Below, in pieces: positions 21,691 to 36,366 of a stretch of DNA of 64,000 nt. The stretch is from assembly GCA_016801845.1 (NCBI GenBank), contig CM028906.1, positions 8,666,001 through 8,730,000 on the forward strand. The letters run 5' to 3'. The notes beneath the pieces are model-generated. The model was not told the DNA's origin. It saw only the letters and a program-made list of their open reading frames with translations, and ran no database searches. The position numbers and the translations under genes are program-made. This DNA comes from Polydactylus sextarius (lineage: Eukaryota; Chordata; Actinopteri; Polynemidae). Each line of letters begins with the position of its first letter. Position 1 is the stretch's first letter.

Positions 21691-23046
21691 AGAAATTCAT
21701 GTGGTGCTACAGATAATTGACTTCACTTTGCATTGGTTTTAATGTTACAGCTGATCTGTGTTCACATGTACATTTGAATGTTTAAATACAATAATCTCTG
21801 TTTGTCGGTTTAAGGCTACCATAATAACACTGTGTTCAACTGAACCAACTGAAAAACCATGTTCAGGGTGTACTAAGTTCAAGGTGTGCTCTTTATCAAT
21901 CTATTCACCATGAATAAGTAATTCTGCAATCATTTGCAAGCGCTAGCATGCTTTCCATAAATAATTAAGCACATTGATGGGAAGACTAGAAGCCCCTTTC
22001 GTCATTTTTCATTAAGTATCACCTGTCACAGAGGAAATGGGTGTTGGGAAAACACATGAATGCATTCTTCCATTATCTATATCATATTGTTGATAGTGAG
22101 GGGGTGTTCTTAAGCATTCTTTACTTCCCTTGTTTTGGTTCCACTACCTGAGCACCTACAAGACTAACAGCTTTGCACTGTAGCAGCAACTTTAGCTATT
22201 GTTTGTTTTAAGGCCTGACAAACAGTGAGTTCCTTCAAATGATCCCTTAGCTCTGGATCTGTTCTCCTAGCATCTTTTGAGGTGACAAGTTAAAAATGAT
22301 GACATGGTGTCCATACGGGTTTAGAGTCTGAATACTATTAACTTGGCAGCTGTCACTTACTCATTTCAAATAAATATCATTCAGCACCGTCATGAGTAAT
22401 TACTCACTTCAGTGGAGACTCAGCAGTCTGAAAGTACAGTACACTTTCAATTTGGTGCATCTTCTGTCACAGATAAACAGTTCATGGTTGAGTGCAGAGT
22501 GTAAAGTACTAATATTGGTGTGTACAGAGCTCATTAAGCAGAAAACTGCAGAGTTTAATTTCACAGCTACATTAAGGTAAATTCTAGTAATAGTTAGTAA
22601 ATCCTGACTGCACTATTACAAACTGTGATGTAATTATAATTGTGATATAAAACCAATGAATCCTTCAGGTTTTTCAGACGCTTCTGCCTCCTGGGATACA
22701 GTGGTAGATAAGCCTTGTTGCAAAAATACATTTTTAGACATATATTGTAACTACCTCTCTTTTAGGTCAGATGTCATATGTAATATCACTACTGAGGTTT
22801 GAGTTGCTGTTAAGTGCAGTGAAACAAAAGAAACAAGCATCAGCATCAGCAAAATGAGTGATCATTATAAAAATTCATTGCAACGTTTTCTGTATTTTTT
22901 TTAGAATAACCTGCCTAAAATTCATACTATATACAGTACTTTCCAGGGGGTTTACATCTCACGTATACATGAAAAAAAAAATGGCAAAAACTGTATTTTG
23001 GCAAATCTGTCAGAGCCCCTGATGAGTCAAGAGAAACACATACAAA

Positions 23047-23230
23047 CTGAGTGCTTTTTTTTTTTTTTTTTTTTATTAACAAATTTAATAGGTCAGCCGG
23101 TCATACATACAGACGCACACGCACAGATAACAGGGGGACGTAATCGATTCACTGATGCCCCCCCGATGATCCTGGGTCAGACCATAGTACGTTTTATATC
23201 TGATGACAACAATCAATAGACACAGTCCAT
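23047..23230 (-). repeat. poly(A)-tailed insertion (retrocopy or LINE 3' end), minus strand
   Basis: Read on the minus strand, the sequence ends 'taaatttgttaataaa' followed directly by about 20 A (23047-23070). The body upstream is richer in CpG than its surroundings. That is the signature of a reverse-transcribed polyadenylated RNA. The source is not recognised and target-site duplications were not identified. Confidence 0.4.
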
Positions 23231-23879
23231 TCCCTGACAACAAAACACCCACACATTCAGCTACAGCTCAAAGCTTCCTCTTTCATGCCGTAGATGCTGT
23301 TACACATCGGCACATCAACATCAAATAAACTGTGACGCACTGATATAACGATCCTGAACAAAAGAAGTCTCTATCACTGGTAGTGTTGTCAGCGGTACGA
23401 CAGTGTCAACATAGGGTGAGAAACAATAAAACATATTAAAAAAAAGGGGTATTCTCTTAAAAAAATAGAGACCTAAAATTTGAAAATAGAAGAAATTGTG
23501 TAAGATTATAATTCATAAACAACTGTAAAAAAAAAATGTAAAAACTCTGGAGGCAGTGCAAGAAAAGTAGTGCATATCGTTGACATTTCAACTGATGTTT
23601 ATTTTTAGCCTGTCAACTAGCATTTGTCCTGATAACACACTGTTTTAGTGGCTCTGCCATAAAAAACAAAACAAAACTGAAGGGTCATTAATATTCCAAA
23701 AGGATATCAACAACAGATTAAGGCACATTTAGTGCAAATATTCATTACTTAACACTACCACTGGGGGGCACTATGGTTGGCAGTTTCACAATACATATGG
23801 GCTTTAAATTTAGGATTAATAAAAGTTAATGAAGCAAATTTTAGTTAACTTCCTTTTGAATTTAAATAGCTTGCTTACT

Positions 23880-23926
23880 CTCTCTCTCCCTCTCTCTGTG
23901 TGTGTGTGTGTGTGTGCGTGTGTGTG
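23880..23926. repeat. (CT)n(GT)n microsatellite
   Basis: Compound dinucleotide tract in non-coding DNA. Confidence 0.9.
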
Positions 23927-24947
23927 ATGACTGTTTAACTGAACTGAATGCAGGTGAACACGCACACGTTCACATGCTTGTGTTTGCAAACTGCAGCAGT
24001 TCAGTAGATGAGTCCAAACATACGCTAGATCGATAAACATATTCATCATTACTGATGTCATGTGAGGAGAGAATCTGAAATTAGTCACGAGATTTTTAAT
24101 TACTCTTGTTCAGAGCAAGAGAGAGAGAGAGAAATAGACAGATCAAACCGCTACCATTTACTCAATAAGCCTACATTTGTACTGTGACTATACAGCACAT
24201 ATGTAATCATCACTTTCTTATTTAATAAGATGCAATTGCATATATTCATACTTTTGGTGTTTGTGATATATCTATAGTAGTGTTGACACTAAAACACTGA
24301 CATACCATCCACCCCAGCTGTGTCTGTAGAGGAGTTTGCCGTTTGTGTGTACAAACCAACATTTCCAACAGATGCACATACATGTGTGTTTTCCTGTGAG
24401 TTGTGATCTTTATGCTCTGCTGAATATTGTCCTTTCTAGATGCTTTTGAACACGAACCGTCACATCTGGTCTCTGCTTTGACACACGCACATTCAGACAG
24501 CTCAAAACATTACTGCCACATACACACTGGGCTGTGAGCACACTCACACTAACACAAGGCCACCTGTCACCAGCCCCACTCCTGCTCACGAGTCAGTTTC
24601 ATCAGCCCTTATTCCTCTCTGTCTGTCTCTACTCCTCCTCTTTTCATTTTTTTCCCACTTTCACCTCTTTCACCTTCACTTTACAAATTAATTCATTCCC
24701 TCCAACTTTTTCCATCTCAAATTTTCAAATTTTTGATACTAATATTCATATATTATAAAGTAAATGTTACATTAATTTTATTACTGTTCTTAACAAGACA
24801 GAGCAAACACTGTATTCCTTTGTAGGAGACACAATGTTCTCAGTTATGTTACCCTCCTTTGAATACAAATATTAACATGTATGTTTACAATGTTGAATTC
24901 AAAAGAATTGTATTCAATTCAGGTGTTTGCTTCTATCCAACACTCAG

Positions 24948-24979
<32 letters not shown>

Positions 24980-26486
24980 AACTAATAGTGTTTTACTAGA
25001 GACTGTATCTGTGCTCTAGTAAACCACTAAACACAAACTAAAATCCACTCACTGTGCTACAGCGTCTATGACACTGGTCTGTTTTTCTGTTATTTGTGAA
25101 TGGGTTCAACCCAATCTATTTAAAGGCAGTTGAGGTTATAAAGGCAGACAAACAAAAGAAGGAAAAATTGGGATCAGAAAATTAATAGTGAGTGAAAGTT
25201 GACAGCGGTTAGAGTATCTGTCTATTGCAGGCTGCCCCTTTACTTTGGTGAGTCACTGCCGTGCTAGAAATGTGTAAACAAAGGAGTGAAGCTTATATCA
25301 ATACATTCACCTCTGCCATTAAACTGGACAAACCAGAGAGCTCAGCCTTCATTGATTCTCTACACTTGCCCAATTTTAGAACAGGCCGACCCTCACATAC
25401 ATCAAACAGCTCAACCTATGCATGGCCACACACACACACAATGTAACACATAAACAGCAGAGAATTGATCTGTAAATCAAGCACGCAACTCAGCCTGGAA
25501 TGGATTGTGTTTCCTGTTAAGGATGTTTGAATTGGATCTGACGGTGAGCGCATGGCCAGCACGTAGCAACAGAAATCTGTGGAGCACTTCTCTCTGGGGA
25601 TAAAACAGAGGTCATTAAAGGAGAGTGTTATTATAAAGAATAGATTAATGAGAAGCAGTCTACTCTGTGACACTTTCAGTGGTTAAAAGTGTTCAGTGGA
25701 TACCAAATAGTTCTGTAAAGACATCCAGCCTCTTGATTTCATGGAAATCTGCGCAACATATTTTGTCATTTTGACCTAATGATGGTGCAGTAACAACAAT
25801 GGGGAGTGACCCAACACTTGGAGTGAAGTTTTGCTCAAGAATACAGATGATACCATCTTGGAAAATTTGGAGCTGGGTCACTGGCTGTAAGTATGTGAAA
25901 AAAAATGGTGCCTGAAGAGTTTCTGTTTTAAATGCTTTTAGAGCCAAACTTGATGTTTCCCTGTGCTTCCTATGCTGGTCTAGGTCGATCCCTTCATCAT
26001 AATGTCCATAACTGTGGTTTATAGTTCTACATTTTAGTCTGAACCTGGTCTAAGCCTGACCTGAATCTGACAGACATTATCTTTCTATGTCTAACCCCAA
26101 CCAGAGCACAGTTAATGTAAGATCACACTGAGTTGATGTTGCTGTGTAACGCAGTTGTTACCACAGTCACAGCTTGCTTGTGCTGTCCTGACCAGACCTT
26201 GTAAATGCCCATCAAAACCAGCATTTTATGTAGGTCACAGACAGACTGTTTTAACACAAGTCTAATCACTGTTTCATTTTGTTTAACTGACAGAACCAAA
26301 GTCAACCGGATCATTGTAACACCGTTAGAAATTATTTTCCCTACGAGACAACTAATGTAATGCTGGTGACAGCTCCCACTCAGAAAGAAAATGGTCTATC
26401 ACAGAATTTGTCACTACCATAGGATTTTCTTATCCAACTCTCTACTAGGATGCAAATCAGAAAAGCTCCTAAAATGACAAACTGTT

Positions 26487-26562
26487 CTATCCATCCATCC
26501 ATTATCTTATCCTGTTGAGGGTTGCGTGGGGGCTGGAGCCAATCCCAGCTGACTGTGGGAGA
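26487..26562. repeat. LINE-associated repeat fragment
   Basis: 'ctatccatccatccattatc' followed by 'gagggttgcgtgggggctgg' and 'agccaatcccagctgactg'. This is the classic border of a fish repeat; an internal piece of the same kind occurs at 61435-61625. Confidence 0.65.
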
Positions 26563-26767
26563 AGACAAACTATTTCTTTAATGTAATTTAGGCTGACTTT
26601 GTAGTGAATGGGCTTTTGTCTGGAAATGAAGAAAAAGCGGTTTTAATGCGAGATGAATATTTTTGAAGTTATGACAGCAAAGACAATGAGAGAAAAGGGA
26701 AGAAAGAAAAAAAGAAAAAAAACTCTTAGGGATCAGACAGAACATTTCAGACACTTATCCCCTCCTT

Positions 26768-26870
26768 TCTCTCTCTCTCTCACACACACACAAACACGCA
26801 CGTCTACACACACACACACACACACACACACGTCTACACACACACACACACACACGTCTACACACACACA
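26768..26870. repeat. (CT)n(CA)n array with regular CGTCTA spacers
   Basis: CT tract, then CA blocks separated three times by cgtcta (starting 26801, 26831 and 26855), making a higher-order unit of about 24-30 nt. Confidence 0.9.
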
Positions 26871-27530
26871 GCCTTATGCCTCTTCCCAGTCTGCCCCAAG
26901 GCTAACACTTGGGAAAGCGTCAGTCTGTCTGCTCATAACTATCTGTCACAGATAACGGTCGGGGTAAATACACACACAGAGACACAAAGACACACAGACA
27001 CACGTCCCTGGACAGCTGGCCAATAGAGAGACAAGACAGTCCGTCTCCAGCTCCATATCACATGATTGTAAATGCATGCCTACACCATAAATGCACACAT
27101 GCACTTACATACTTTTCACAGGCCATAATTATTGCACAAGAGACATTTGAATAATCAGAAACCCATTTGTCATGATAAACTGCTCAGAGTAGATGCTGCG
27201 TAGATTCAGTATGTTTACATTTATCTTGTGAAACACAAAGAGCGATTTCACAAAACACGACTTCCTTTGTCTGAAACCAATAACCAACAAAATATATAAA
27301 AGGTGAATATATCACCGACGGTGCTGCCTGAAGGCCTGTTGTGACTGTGACAGTAAAGCGTCAGTTATGTTCGTTTTGCAGCTTGTTGCAACACTGACTG
27401 ACTGAAACAGACAGAGCAGCAACACCAGGGAGATGTGGTAACACAAACTGGGTGCCACAGTTGGTAAAATATAATGGGTCTCTGCCTTCTCACAAGGATC
27501 AAATGATGGTGGCGCATTGATGTGCTTCTG

Positions 27531-27547
27531 GCACACACACACACATG

Positions 27548-27602
<55 letters not shown>

Positions 27603-27608
27603 ACACAG
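27531..27608. repeat. (CA)n microsatellite with GC interruptions
   Basis: About 75 nt, with an acgcgcgc interruption near its left end. Confidence 0.95.
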
Positions 27609-29197
27609 TCTGAAGTCAGCCAAATGCAATCAACACAGACAAGAATCTCAATGAACTGGGGCCAACATCTGGAATCCAAGTCCTGGAGAACTGTGGCTGT
27701 TTTAAAAGCAAAGGTAAAGGTACCCAGTATTAATGAGGTGCTCCTAATAAAGTCCTTAGTGATTTGTACATTACATAATGAGTCGGTTAGTTATAAACGC
27801 TTTGCAGCCAGTGTGTATGGCTTAAGGGTGTATGGCTCCTTTGTTTTTCAAAGTGAGCCAGGTAACAAAGAGGTAACAAAGAGCACAGGGATGGAGGTTT
27901 GGGCTCTGGAGCAGAATAAACAGACCAAATACACAACTCATATAAAAAACAACACACACTGCTTAAAAACTATTATTGACACTGGATTTTTCCATCTCCC
28001 TGTGTGGTTGCATTGCTTGCTAAATTCTGTTGTCTTGCTCTCCAGCTGAGACATTAAGATTTAGAATGTTCTATTTGTATGTTTCCTATCACAGAGCCCT
28101 GTATTCCAACAATTCCAACAGGCAACTCAAGCAATGATAATACAAACAAAGCTGTACCAGAGTTGACTTTTTACCAGCTTTTGATACGAATTTACAGAAA
28201 ATCCTGTCGCACCTTTTACATTGTGAAATATAGCCAGTAAAATGTTTTTAAACCACTATCAAAGCCTCACTGTGTGTAGTCTAACCAATCATTTCACAAT
28301 TTCATATGCTTTCATCAGCTTTTAGCCGTGCTTCCACTACACCATGGTGACAGCAGTGTCAGTCAGCGCTTTGTCACTGCTCTGGTTCAATGAAACATCA
28401 TGACAACTGATGCCGTCCCTGACAAATGTTGCTTGAATCTGATTCGGTTCAACGCGGCTTCCACTATTCATTTCCTCTTTTTCATTTAATCTGTGAGGCA
28501 AAGCTTTGTTGAACTGCTGGGTTTTTGAACGGGGGGTTCAGCTGGATGTTCAGGGTGACAGCAGTATTAACTCCAACTAACTACACTACTGACAGATGGA
28601 AAATGTGCACCACCATTTATTTTCCAACACATTATGTCAAACAAAAGCCAGAGACTATATCATACTAAGTTGGAGGCAGAAGATAATGTTAAGTCTGAGC
28701 CTCCATCTCATCCACACTCAACCTGGGTCTGTGTTCACATGTGCCTGAGACCCAGACCCAGGATGATTTCACATAGTGGAATGGTTTTAACCACCAGGTA
28801 TCATAAAAGTGTGCAGTGCTTACTTCACAATAACTTGTGGGAAGTAAAATGTCTAATTCAGTTCATTTTATCATGTCATCCAGAAGTAAGCTTGAAATGA
28901 TCCATGGTCTGAACTTCATCCAAACCCTGTATTTCGCTTCCTTGATACATTTCAATTTCAAACAATACATGCACCACAACAACCAAGATGAAAAAATGAA
29001 TGGCAAAATAAAACAAAGATGTAGCTAGATTTGATTTGAGGGAGCATTTACTAAAATGCTTTTTGCAAGCCAACGTTAAGCTGCTCAGACACAGCATCAC
29101 TGTAGAGTCACAATCCAATGTGGTGTGTATGAGTGTTTGTCTGTCAGGTCTGTAAATGAAACCTTTCCTTATAGTGGATGTTATCACATCCTATCCA

Positions 29198-29201
<4 letters not shown>

Positions 29202-29238
<37 letters not shown>

Positions 29239-29375
29239 ACGCATGGGAAACATTGGTGGTTTTTTCGGTTACTAGAGCAGAATAAATCCAGAGATAGAGG
29301 CAGCCTAACAAAAATCAAAGCAAAGGACAGACTCTTCCTCTGTGTCATTCCACATGTCTGTCTCTCTCTGCCTGT

Positions 29376-29414
<39 letters not shown>

Positions 29415-29418
29415 GCTC

Positions 29419-29449
<31 letters not shown>

Positions 29450-29457
29450 CTGTGTCT
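29202..29457. repeat. (TG)n, (TC)n and (TG)n tracts
   Basis: A (TG)n block at 29202-29238, then at 29359-29457 a (TC)n block followed by another (TG)n. Confidence 0.92.
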
Positions 29458-30865
29458 CACATATACACAGATGTCAGTAATATCACTGGCAGAATAGCTG
29501 CAGTGCTATTCATAAGTTCATGAAACTGCAGGTTTGAGCAACAGTAGTGAGTCAGTGCAGCTTGACAGTTTGGGACCCCCCCACCCCCCATCCAAAAAAA
29601 AATAAATAAATAAAAAAAATCACAGTTTACATCGTCTTAAAATATCTAATTTGCTGATCTGATCACAATGAACACTGATCACACAAACAGGATGAAAACT
29701 GCAACTCCCAGAAAACTGTCTCTCCCTGCTTACTGGCCATATATTGTCAATTTCATTTATTTTTTCAAACCTTTATTGTGTAAAGTGTGTTTAGAAGATA
29801 CAGTGATATTATTCCAACTATTTTGGAACTAATATAGTTACGCTCATACTGTGTCTGCTTATTGTTTACTTGATGTAAACTACACTTGACAGAAATGATA
29901 TGCAAACATACTGCACACTACAGGCAATTTAAATTGAGTTCAGCAGTTTGGGTGAATTCCCATTTGTGTCAGAAAAATACTATCAATATTTTAGTACGCT
30001 GTAAATTCAGATCAGATCATCAACGTAAAGTTGCATGTTCAGCTAATTGTCTGTATGCACACGCACACATGCACAAACACTCATCATCTCATAGCTCCTA
30101 TAACGACTTTCTAAACAAGAGAACCAAATGACGTGAAAAAAGTAAAATACAAACAAACACATCAAAACATGTTAAATCAAATGGAAGAGGAATATTCCCC
30201 AGTAGCAAAGATTCTGGCTGTAGTCTGGCAGATGGTTGACATCTTTTGAATTCATTGTGTCACAGAGGAAGCAGGGTGAAGGCTGTTGGTTTCTCTATGG
30301 TGTATTTATGGTTTACCAAACTACTTAAAAAGTAAAGGTAAGGAAGGTAAAGGCTTTTGGCTTGACTGTGGGGATTTTTGACTCTTTTAGGCAGTTATGG
30401 TCTGGAGTCCCATAACTGTTTTTGGGTGAGTTTTTTTTTTTTTTGTTTGTTTGTTTGTTTGTTCATTTTTTCACCACTAATTTAGGCAATATAGAGGGTG
30501 TACATTCCAAAACAACAATCCAAATTTAGCCTGTATTTAATAATTATAGTTATAATTATAGTACAATTTAGCCTGTATTATATTATCATATTCTGGGTTG
30601 TTGCATCAGGTGTATCAGGCTTCTACATTATTGACCTGCCTCAGCAAAACAAGTATCAAAAAAGGCCACCTATGAAAAACCAAGGTTTAAATGTAAATTG
30701 TGAATTAAATGACTTAATAACTTGAAGACATATGTCACAGATGGAGGAGGAGAAGAGAAGAGGGATGAAGGCATGAGGGAGGGATGAGGAAGATCGCCTT
30801 AATGTCTATGCTCCTCCACAGGTTTGGAAGCTATGATGTGGAAACAAGTGGAGACTGTACGAGAC

Positions 30866-30958
30866 AGAGAGAGAGAGAGAGAGAGAGAGTCCATCATGCA
30901 CTCTGTCATTTACAGATGTGGAATGTGGCAGTTGGTTGGCCTCAAGCACTAATTACAG

Positions 30959-31004
<46 letters not shown>

Positions 31005-31080
31005 GTCTGTCACAGCAAGTCAGAGACAGACTCCACAATTCTCTCTCTCTCTCTCTCCCACTCATTCACTCACTCACTCA
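30866..31080. repeat. (GA)n, (CT)n and CTCA tracts
   Basis: (GA)n at 30866-30889 and (CT)n at 30960-31000 are complementary and 70 nt apart, so they can fold. They are followed by a shorter (CT)n and an (ACTC)n run. Confidence 0.9.
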
Positions 31081-31129
31081 CTCACTCGACTTATATTCAT
31101 TCATTTCCTGGAGACTCTATCAATCTTTA

Positions 31130-31304
31130 CTACTACTTGCCTAACTCTAACCTAAACCTAAACCTAATAACCAAACATTAAAACGTGTCTTCACCTGAAA
31201 AAGTAATGATTTACGTCATGGGGACTTTTTGTCCCCATAAGGACGAGTCCCCTTAAAGGGAGTGTAAACAGATTTAATTCACCACAACATAAGAAATACC
31301 TAGA

Positions 31305-31360
<56 letters not shown>
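31130..31360. repeat. fish 'CTAACC / GTCCCC' repeat joined to (CA)n
   Basis: Degenerate ctaacctaaacctaa units, 'cgtcttcacctgaaaaa', 'tggggactttttgtcccc', 'gagtcccc', 'gtaaacagatttaattc' and then (CA)n from about 31305. The layout is that of a common fish interspersed repeat whose border is a microsatellite. The telomere-like units are internal to it and do not mark a telomere. Confidence 0.55.
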
Positions 31361-31363
<3 letters not shown>

Positions 31364-33125
31364 TGTTGATGCTCCAGCTGCTGTACCTGCTGTCTGTACT
31401 AATTATGATCCATCACTCAAAACCACCTTGTTGCTTTAATGAAATCACTGAGATTATTTTACTTGTTGAAGAAATAAAATAAAACAAAACTGGGAGAGAT
31501 TTAGACAAACTAATGCTACTTTAAAAAGTGGAACAGTCAGCTCAAGCAACAGAACTGACATTTAAGAGCCATCACGGCCACCAGGACTTTTTTAAATTTC
31601 TTTGTATTTTAAAGTGGTCTGGCTCTTCATTTACTTCAGCTGCAGATAGTTACAAGGTCCCAGCCTTGTTTTTTCCTCAGCTGCCCTTTGGGGGGGCAGC
31701 TTTTATTTGTGCGTGTTGACCAGGACTTTGTCCATTTTTTTACGACCCAGCTTTAAACTGAGGCACTGTTTTTATTTTCAGAAATATATTATATAGATAT
31801 GGACATACAGCCAAGGTTTGACACTTAATTTTTTCCCCCAAAGAACACATTGCTCCTAAGTTGAGTTTAAGAATGAACACAGAGCTTTAGAGGACAGTGA
31901 AAGCACCAAATACTATGTGTTACCTTAATAAAGGCATGAGAGGAGACATTCAATTAAAATAAATTCAAAGATACAAACCAAAGAACCCAATCTATTTGAA
32001 TATAAAATGCACATTTGGTTTTTAATTACACACTGACCAGGACAGTGTTGGAGCAATAAGGAGGAGCAGAATGAAATCATGGAGGAGAAATAGGAAAAAA
32101 AAATCATGCAGTTTAGTACTAGATGAAGAAAGATTCTACTTCCTTAAAGAAATGTTCAGTGTTTGGTTAGAAAATAGGTTTTAAGAGGTGTAGATTCAAC
32201 TGCAGGCAGTTTGACCAAAACAGCAAAATAAAGAAGGCTTAAAATATGCTATAGAACTGAAGATTTGATGTTAACATTTGATGTTATCATTAACGTTTCT
32301 TGTTTTTTTTTTTTTTTTTAGTTTTGTTTTTCAAAGTCAATGAGTCATCATGTTAAATAACTGTGTTCTGTCGCTGCCATGACTGAGCAGCTAAGATAAA
32401 TTATATCATACACAGATTTAGTGGTAAAAGACCAATATTTACATTTATCTTTACATGATCATCATGATCTGAACAGTCTTATTGTCCAGCTCTGTTATGT
32501 TTTATCATTTATTTTATTCATTTATTTTACTTGACTGAGCACAAATCAATTGTGATCATTCAGCTCTGTTTCCATGAGGAAATTCTCCAGTGTGGCATGT
32601 GGATAGATGAGAAGCTGTAATACTGTTGTGACAGCTGACATATGATGCCCACAGGCTGCTATATGATCATCTGTCCCATAGCTGTCTGTTACATTATTCT
32701 GTCATTCCCTCATCTGCTTTTCTCTCCCTCCACTCAGCCATCCAAAGTTTTTAAACATAGTGTGTGTGGAGAACAGCTGAGTATAACAGTCGAGGACGCA
32801 GGATGAGAGGACACCAGCAAATCTTCACACACATGCAGCTCTAGTTAGACAACAACGACCATGTGTGTAAGTGGAGTGCACACATTTCGTGTGCGTGTTA
32901 ACACAAGTCTGGGAAACATCATAAACCAGAGCTCTGTCTTAAGCCCAACTGTGATTTTGTCTGCACATAAAAACAGGCTGTAAGTTGTAATAAGCTGAAA
33001 TAATAGTGTGGTGGAGACAAGACAAGACAAACACACACTTAAAACACATCATCACAGGCGGACCGTTGAGTACACCGCTCACATTCTTTGATTCTGGTCG
33101 CAGGGGTTACTGTGGTGTCAATACT

Positions 33126-33356
<231 letters not shown>

Positions 33357-36328
33357 AAGAGCCAGACAGTTTGTTCAGAGACTGAAGGAGCCAGTCAGTT
33401 TATTTCCACATTTCGTGATCTCAAAGATAAATCTTTTTTCTCATATTGTCAACAACTCCCATAAAAAAGACCAAAATCAAAAACGTGTTTGGCCGTGAGT
33501 AATTTAAAGTGTGTATTAATACATTTAGCCCAAGCTGCTTTCCAATCGGCCTCTGATATATCAAGATGAAAGTTTTATTTCCATACATTCAATTCATACC
33601 TCTCGTTTTCTGATGAGTAAGATGTCCATGATATAACAGTGATATAATATGCTTTTAAAAGCACTATTTCTTCATCGTTTCTTCCAAAGGAGAGAGGATT
33701 AAATTGCTTTTGATTTACAAACGTGTTTCCTATCAAAGCTGCATTTAGTCTTAAACTCCTCAAAGGACGTATTTGATTTCGGCAAATAAGATCATTAATC
33801 ACTTTAAGCCCTTCGGATGTCCATATTTTAAATCGTACCCTCCTAGCACTAAGAACTGATTAAACTACATTATTTTCATCATCTCATCTCATCTCTCAAG
33901 TCTTTGTCTTTTATCGTGTCCATGACTGGTTTTACTTTTCTATGCTGTTGCAAACCTTTTGCAGTTCTGAGAAATACAATAAATATTTACTACTTGGGAC
34001 ATTTAAAACAAAAAAGCTCATTTACACTGTTGTACTACATTACTAACCTGAATGTTGAAGCCCAGTGAGCATAAATTTCACTATTCCCACTCTTGTGAGA
34101 GCCGCCTATAAAAAATTCTGCCTCCCATTATTGCTAATGACTGTTCCACGCTTAGTGCGGATCAGTCCGTCCACTTCCAACGAACCAGAGAATAAAGAAG
34201 TAAAAGAAAGAATAAAAAAAGAGTTCTCTGCAGCTCTTTGGATTAACACAACATCATCAACATCTGCAGTAACCTTGCACTAAAGCTAAAGTAACAATTT
34301 TGCTACATCATCTAACATGTTCATTATAGGATTCCTCAGCATTCCTGATGTGTGCATTTGATCCATCTAGTAGGACAGCATATAGTGTATAGTATGTGTT
34401 ATGTGTGCTTCTCCTGTAAGTGAATGTGAAACCTCATTATTGATGTTCTTGGTGATGCCCAGGTATCTCTTTTAAGCCTGATTCCTCAACCACTGCTCTC
34501 CAACACATTCAGCAGTTGTGTCCATCTGGTATTTATAGGGTGACCGCATTATAATACATCAGCACTTAATAAATTTGTGGTAGGTCAAAGTAAACTAAAG
34601 CATGGGATTTGTTAACATCAGCGAAAAATAGTATCATCACATTTATCACTAAAGTTCCTCAAATTCTGAGTAGAGCACCTGGACAACACTACATTAATCT
34701 GAAGATAGATGTCTCTCACAGTTTAACATGTGTGTAGCATTACTGTAGCATTTTTTTTTCTTCCCAACTCGAGGGACAGTTTTTGGGAAATATGCTGAAT
34801 ACTTTCTTTCTTAAATGTGACAGAGAAGATTGACATCCTTTGCCTAAAGACAAAATTTTTAATGGAAATACATAACCACTGATCATATACAGACCAATGC
34901 CCCTAAAGTTGGTAAACTAACATGTTTAATGATGATGATGTTTTTTCAGGGCTGATAACAGCTGAGCAAAGTGTCATGTTGTCAAGCTGTTTGTCTTGAA
35001 TGTACAGAGACCTCTAAAATCATCTGTATGCATCTATTTGGTAACCTGTTGTATTGCACTGGTTTTTTTTTTCTTTTACCAGAGACTGAAAAGATGTAGA
35101 TGATTTTAAACTGGTACAAAATGCAGAGCAATCTGCTGAGAGAAGATTTGTAGATATTCAAAAACAAGTTAATTCCCCCCCCTTTTTTTTTTTTTTTTTT
35201 TTTTGGTAAATGTATAAACTGAACACAGGAGCCAAGCTGCACTAATTATTATCACATTCATCAGTTTGTAGTACAAATCAAGATCGTATTGGATGATTAA
35301 AAAACTACAAAACTACAATCTGATTGTACTTAGAATCAGCACTTAGGGATGTTTGAGTGACAGAATAATAAACTATCTTCTATACAACATAAAGGCTTGT
35401 TCAAGCCAGGGCCACTGGAGCTGCTGTCAAAGCAAATTAGAGCAGGAAAAACACTGGAGAGAAGTCTCCCTCCTACTCTGTCCTTCCCCCCATCCTTTAC
35501 TCATTCTCCTCTCAATGCCCTTCTCCTCCTCTTTAATATCCCTTCTTCCCTTACCCCCAACTCCTCCTCCTCCCTCCTCATTTAGACTGAGACTGATCCA
35601 TACGCAGCTTACATGAACCTGCATGACTAATGCGGACAGAAACTGAGATATTCAGATTCGAATGTGTACAAGCATTCTGCAAACTCCACAGTTTGTATCA
35701 CGTAAGAGCTCGATTGTGCGTCATTCAGGAGAGTTTGGTGAACGCTCTGTGGCAAGAACACCGAGCAGCTGCACCATTAACACTATAAATTACACGCCAC
35801 ACATATGACAACTGTAACAACTAATCCATAGGCATGAGGATATATACTTTACCTTCTTTCTCCACACACACATACCCATGCTCCCTGAACACCGTCCGCT
35901 CCCCAAAATGACCCTCCTCTCCTACCCATTATTATCTCAGTTATTACCAGGATCACTTTATGGCTGCTGAGATAACAGAGACCCATGGTTCATTAAGAGT
36001 ACTCAACAGAGGCCCCATCATCAGCCAAGAGATGTCCCTGGAGAAAACACTGCTCAGTGATACTTTTCAGAGGGATGGGGATTACAGTACACGACTACAG
36101 AGTGAATATCAAACTCACAAATCTGCTCTACAGACAATCAAACCAATATATACTGCTGCCTTTGTTCTAGTATTACCACACAACATGACTCTTTAATGGC
36201 CTCACACGGAGAGATGAGAAGGGTCGGCAGGTCACTACCTGAACTTGACCCACTGTCATTAAAGATCCAGGAGTAACAGTAACAGGTATATGTCTATAAA
36301 TTATAGACTGATCTCTGGATCCAGCAGT

Positions 36329-36366
36329 ACTCTCCAGCAGTAGGTCTACACCTACTGCTGGAGAGT
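36329..36366. repeat. perfect hairpin, 17-bp stem, 4-nt loop
   Basis: The arm actctccagcagtaggt (36329-36345) has its exact complement at 36350-36366, loop ctac. It lies about 300 nt from the CpG-rich patch. Confidence 0.92.

Noticed and set aside
26768..26870. CRISPR-like pattern of repeats and spacers
   Set aside because: The blocks are plain CA repeats with a hexamer. There are no unique spacers and the genome is eukaryotic.
31130..31180. Telomere-like CTAACC units as an interstitial telomere
   Set aside because: The units are few and degenerate and are followed by the rest of a known type of interspersed repeat.
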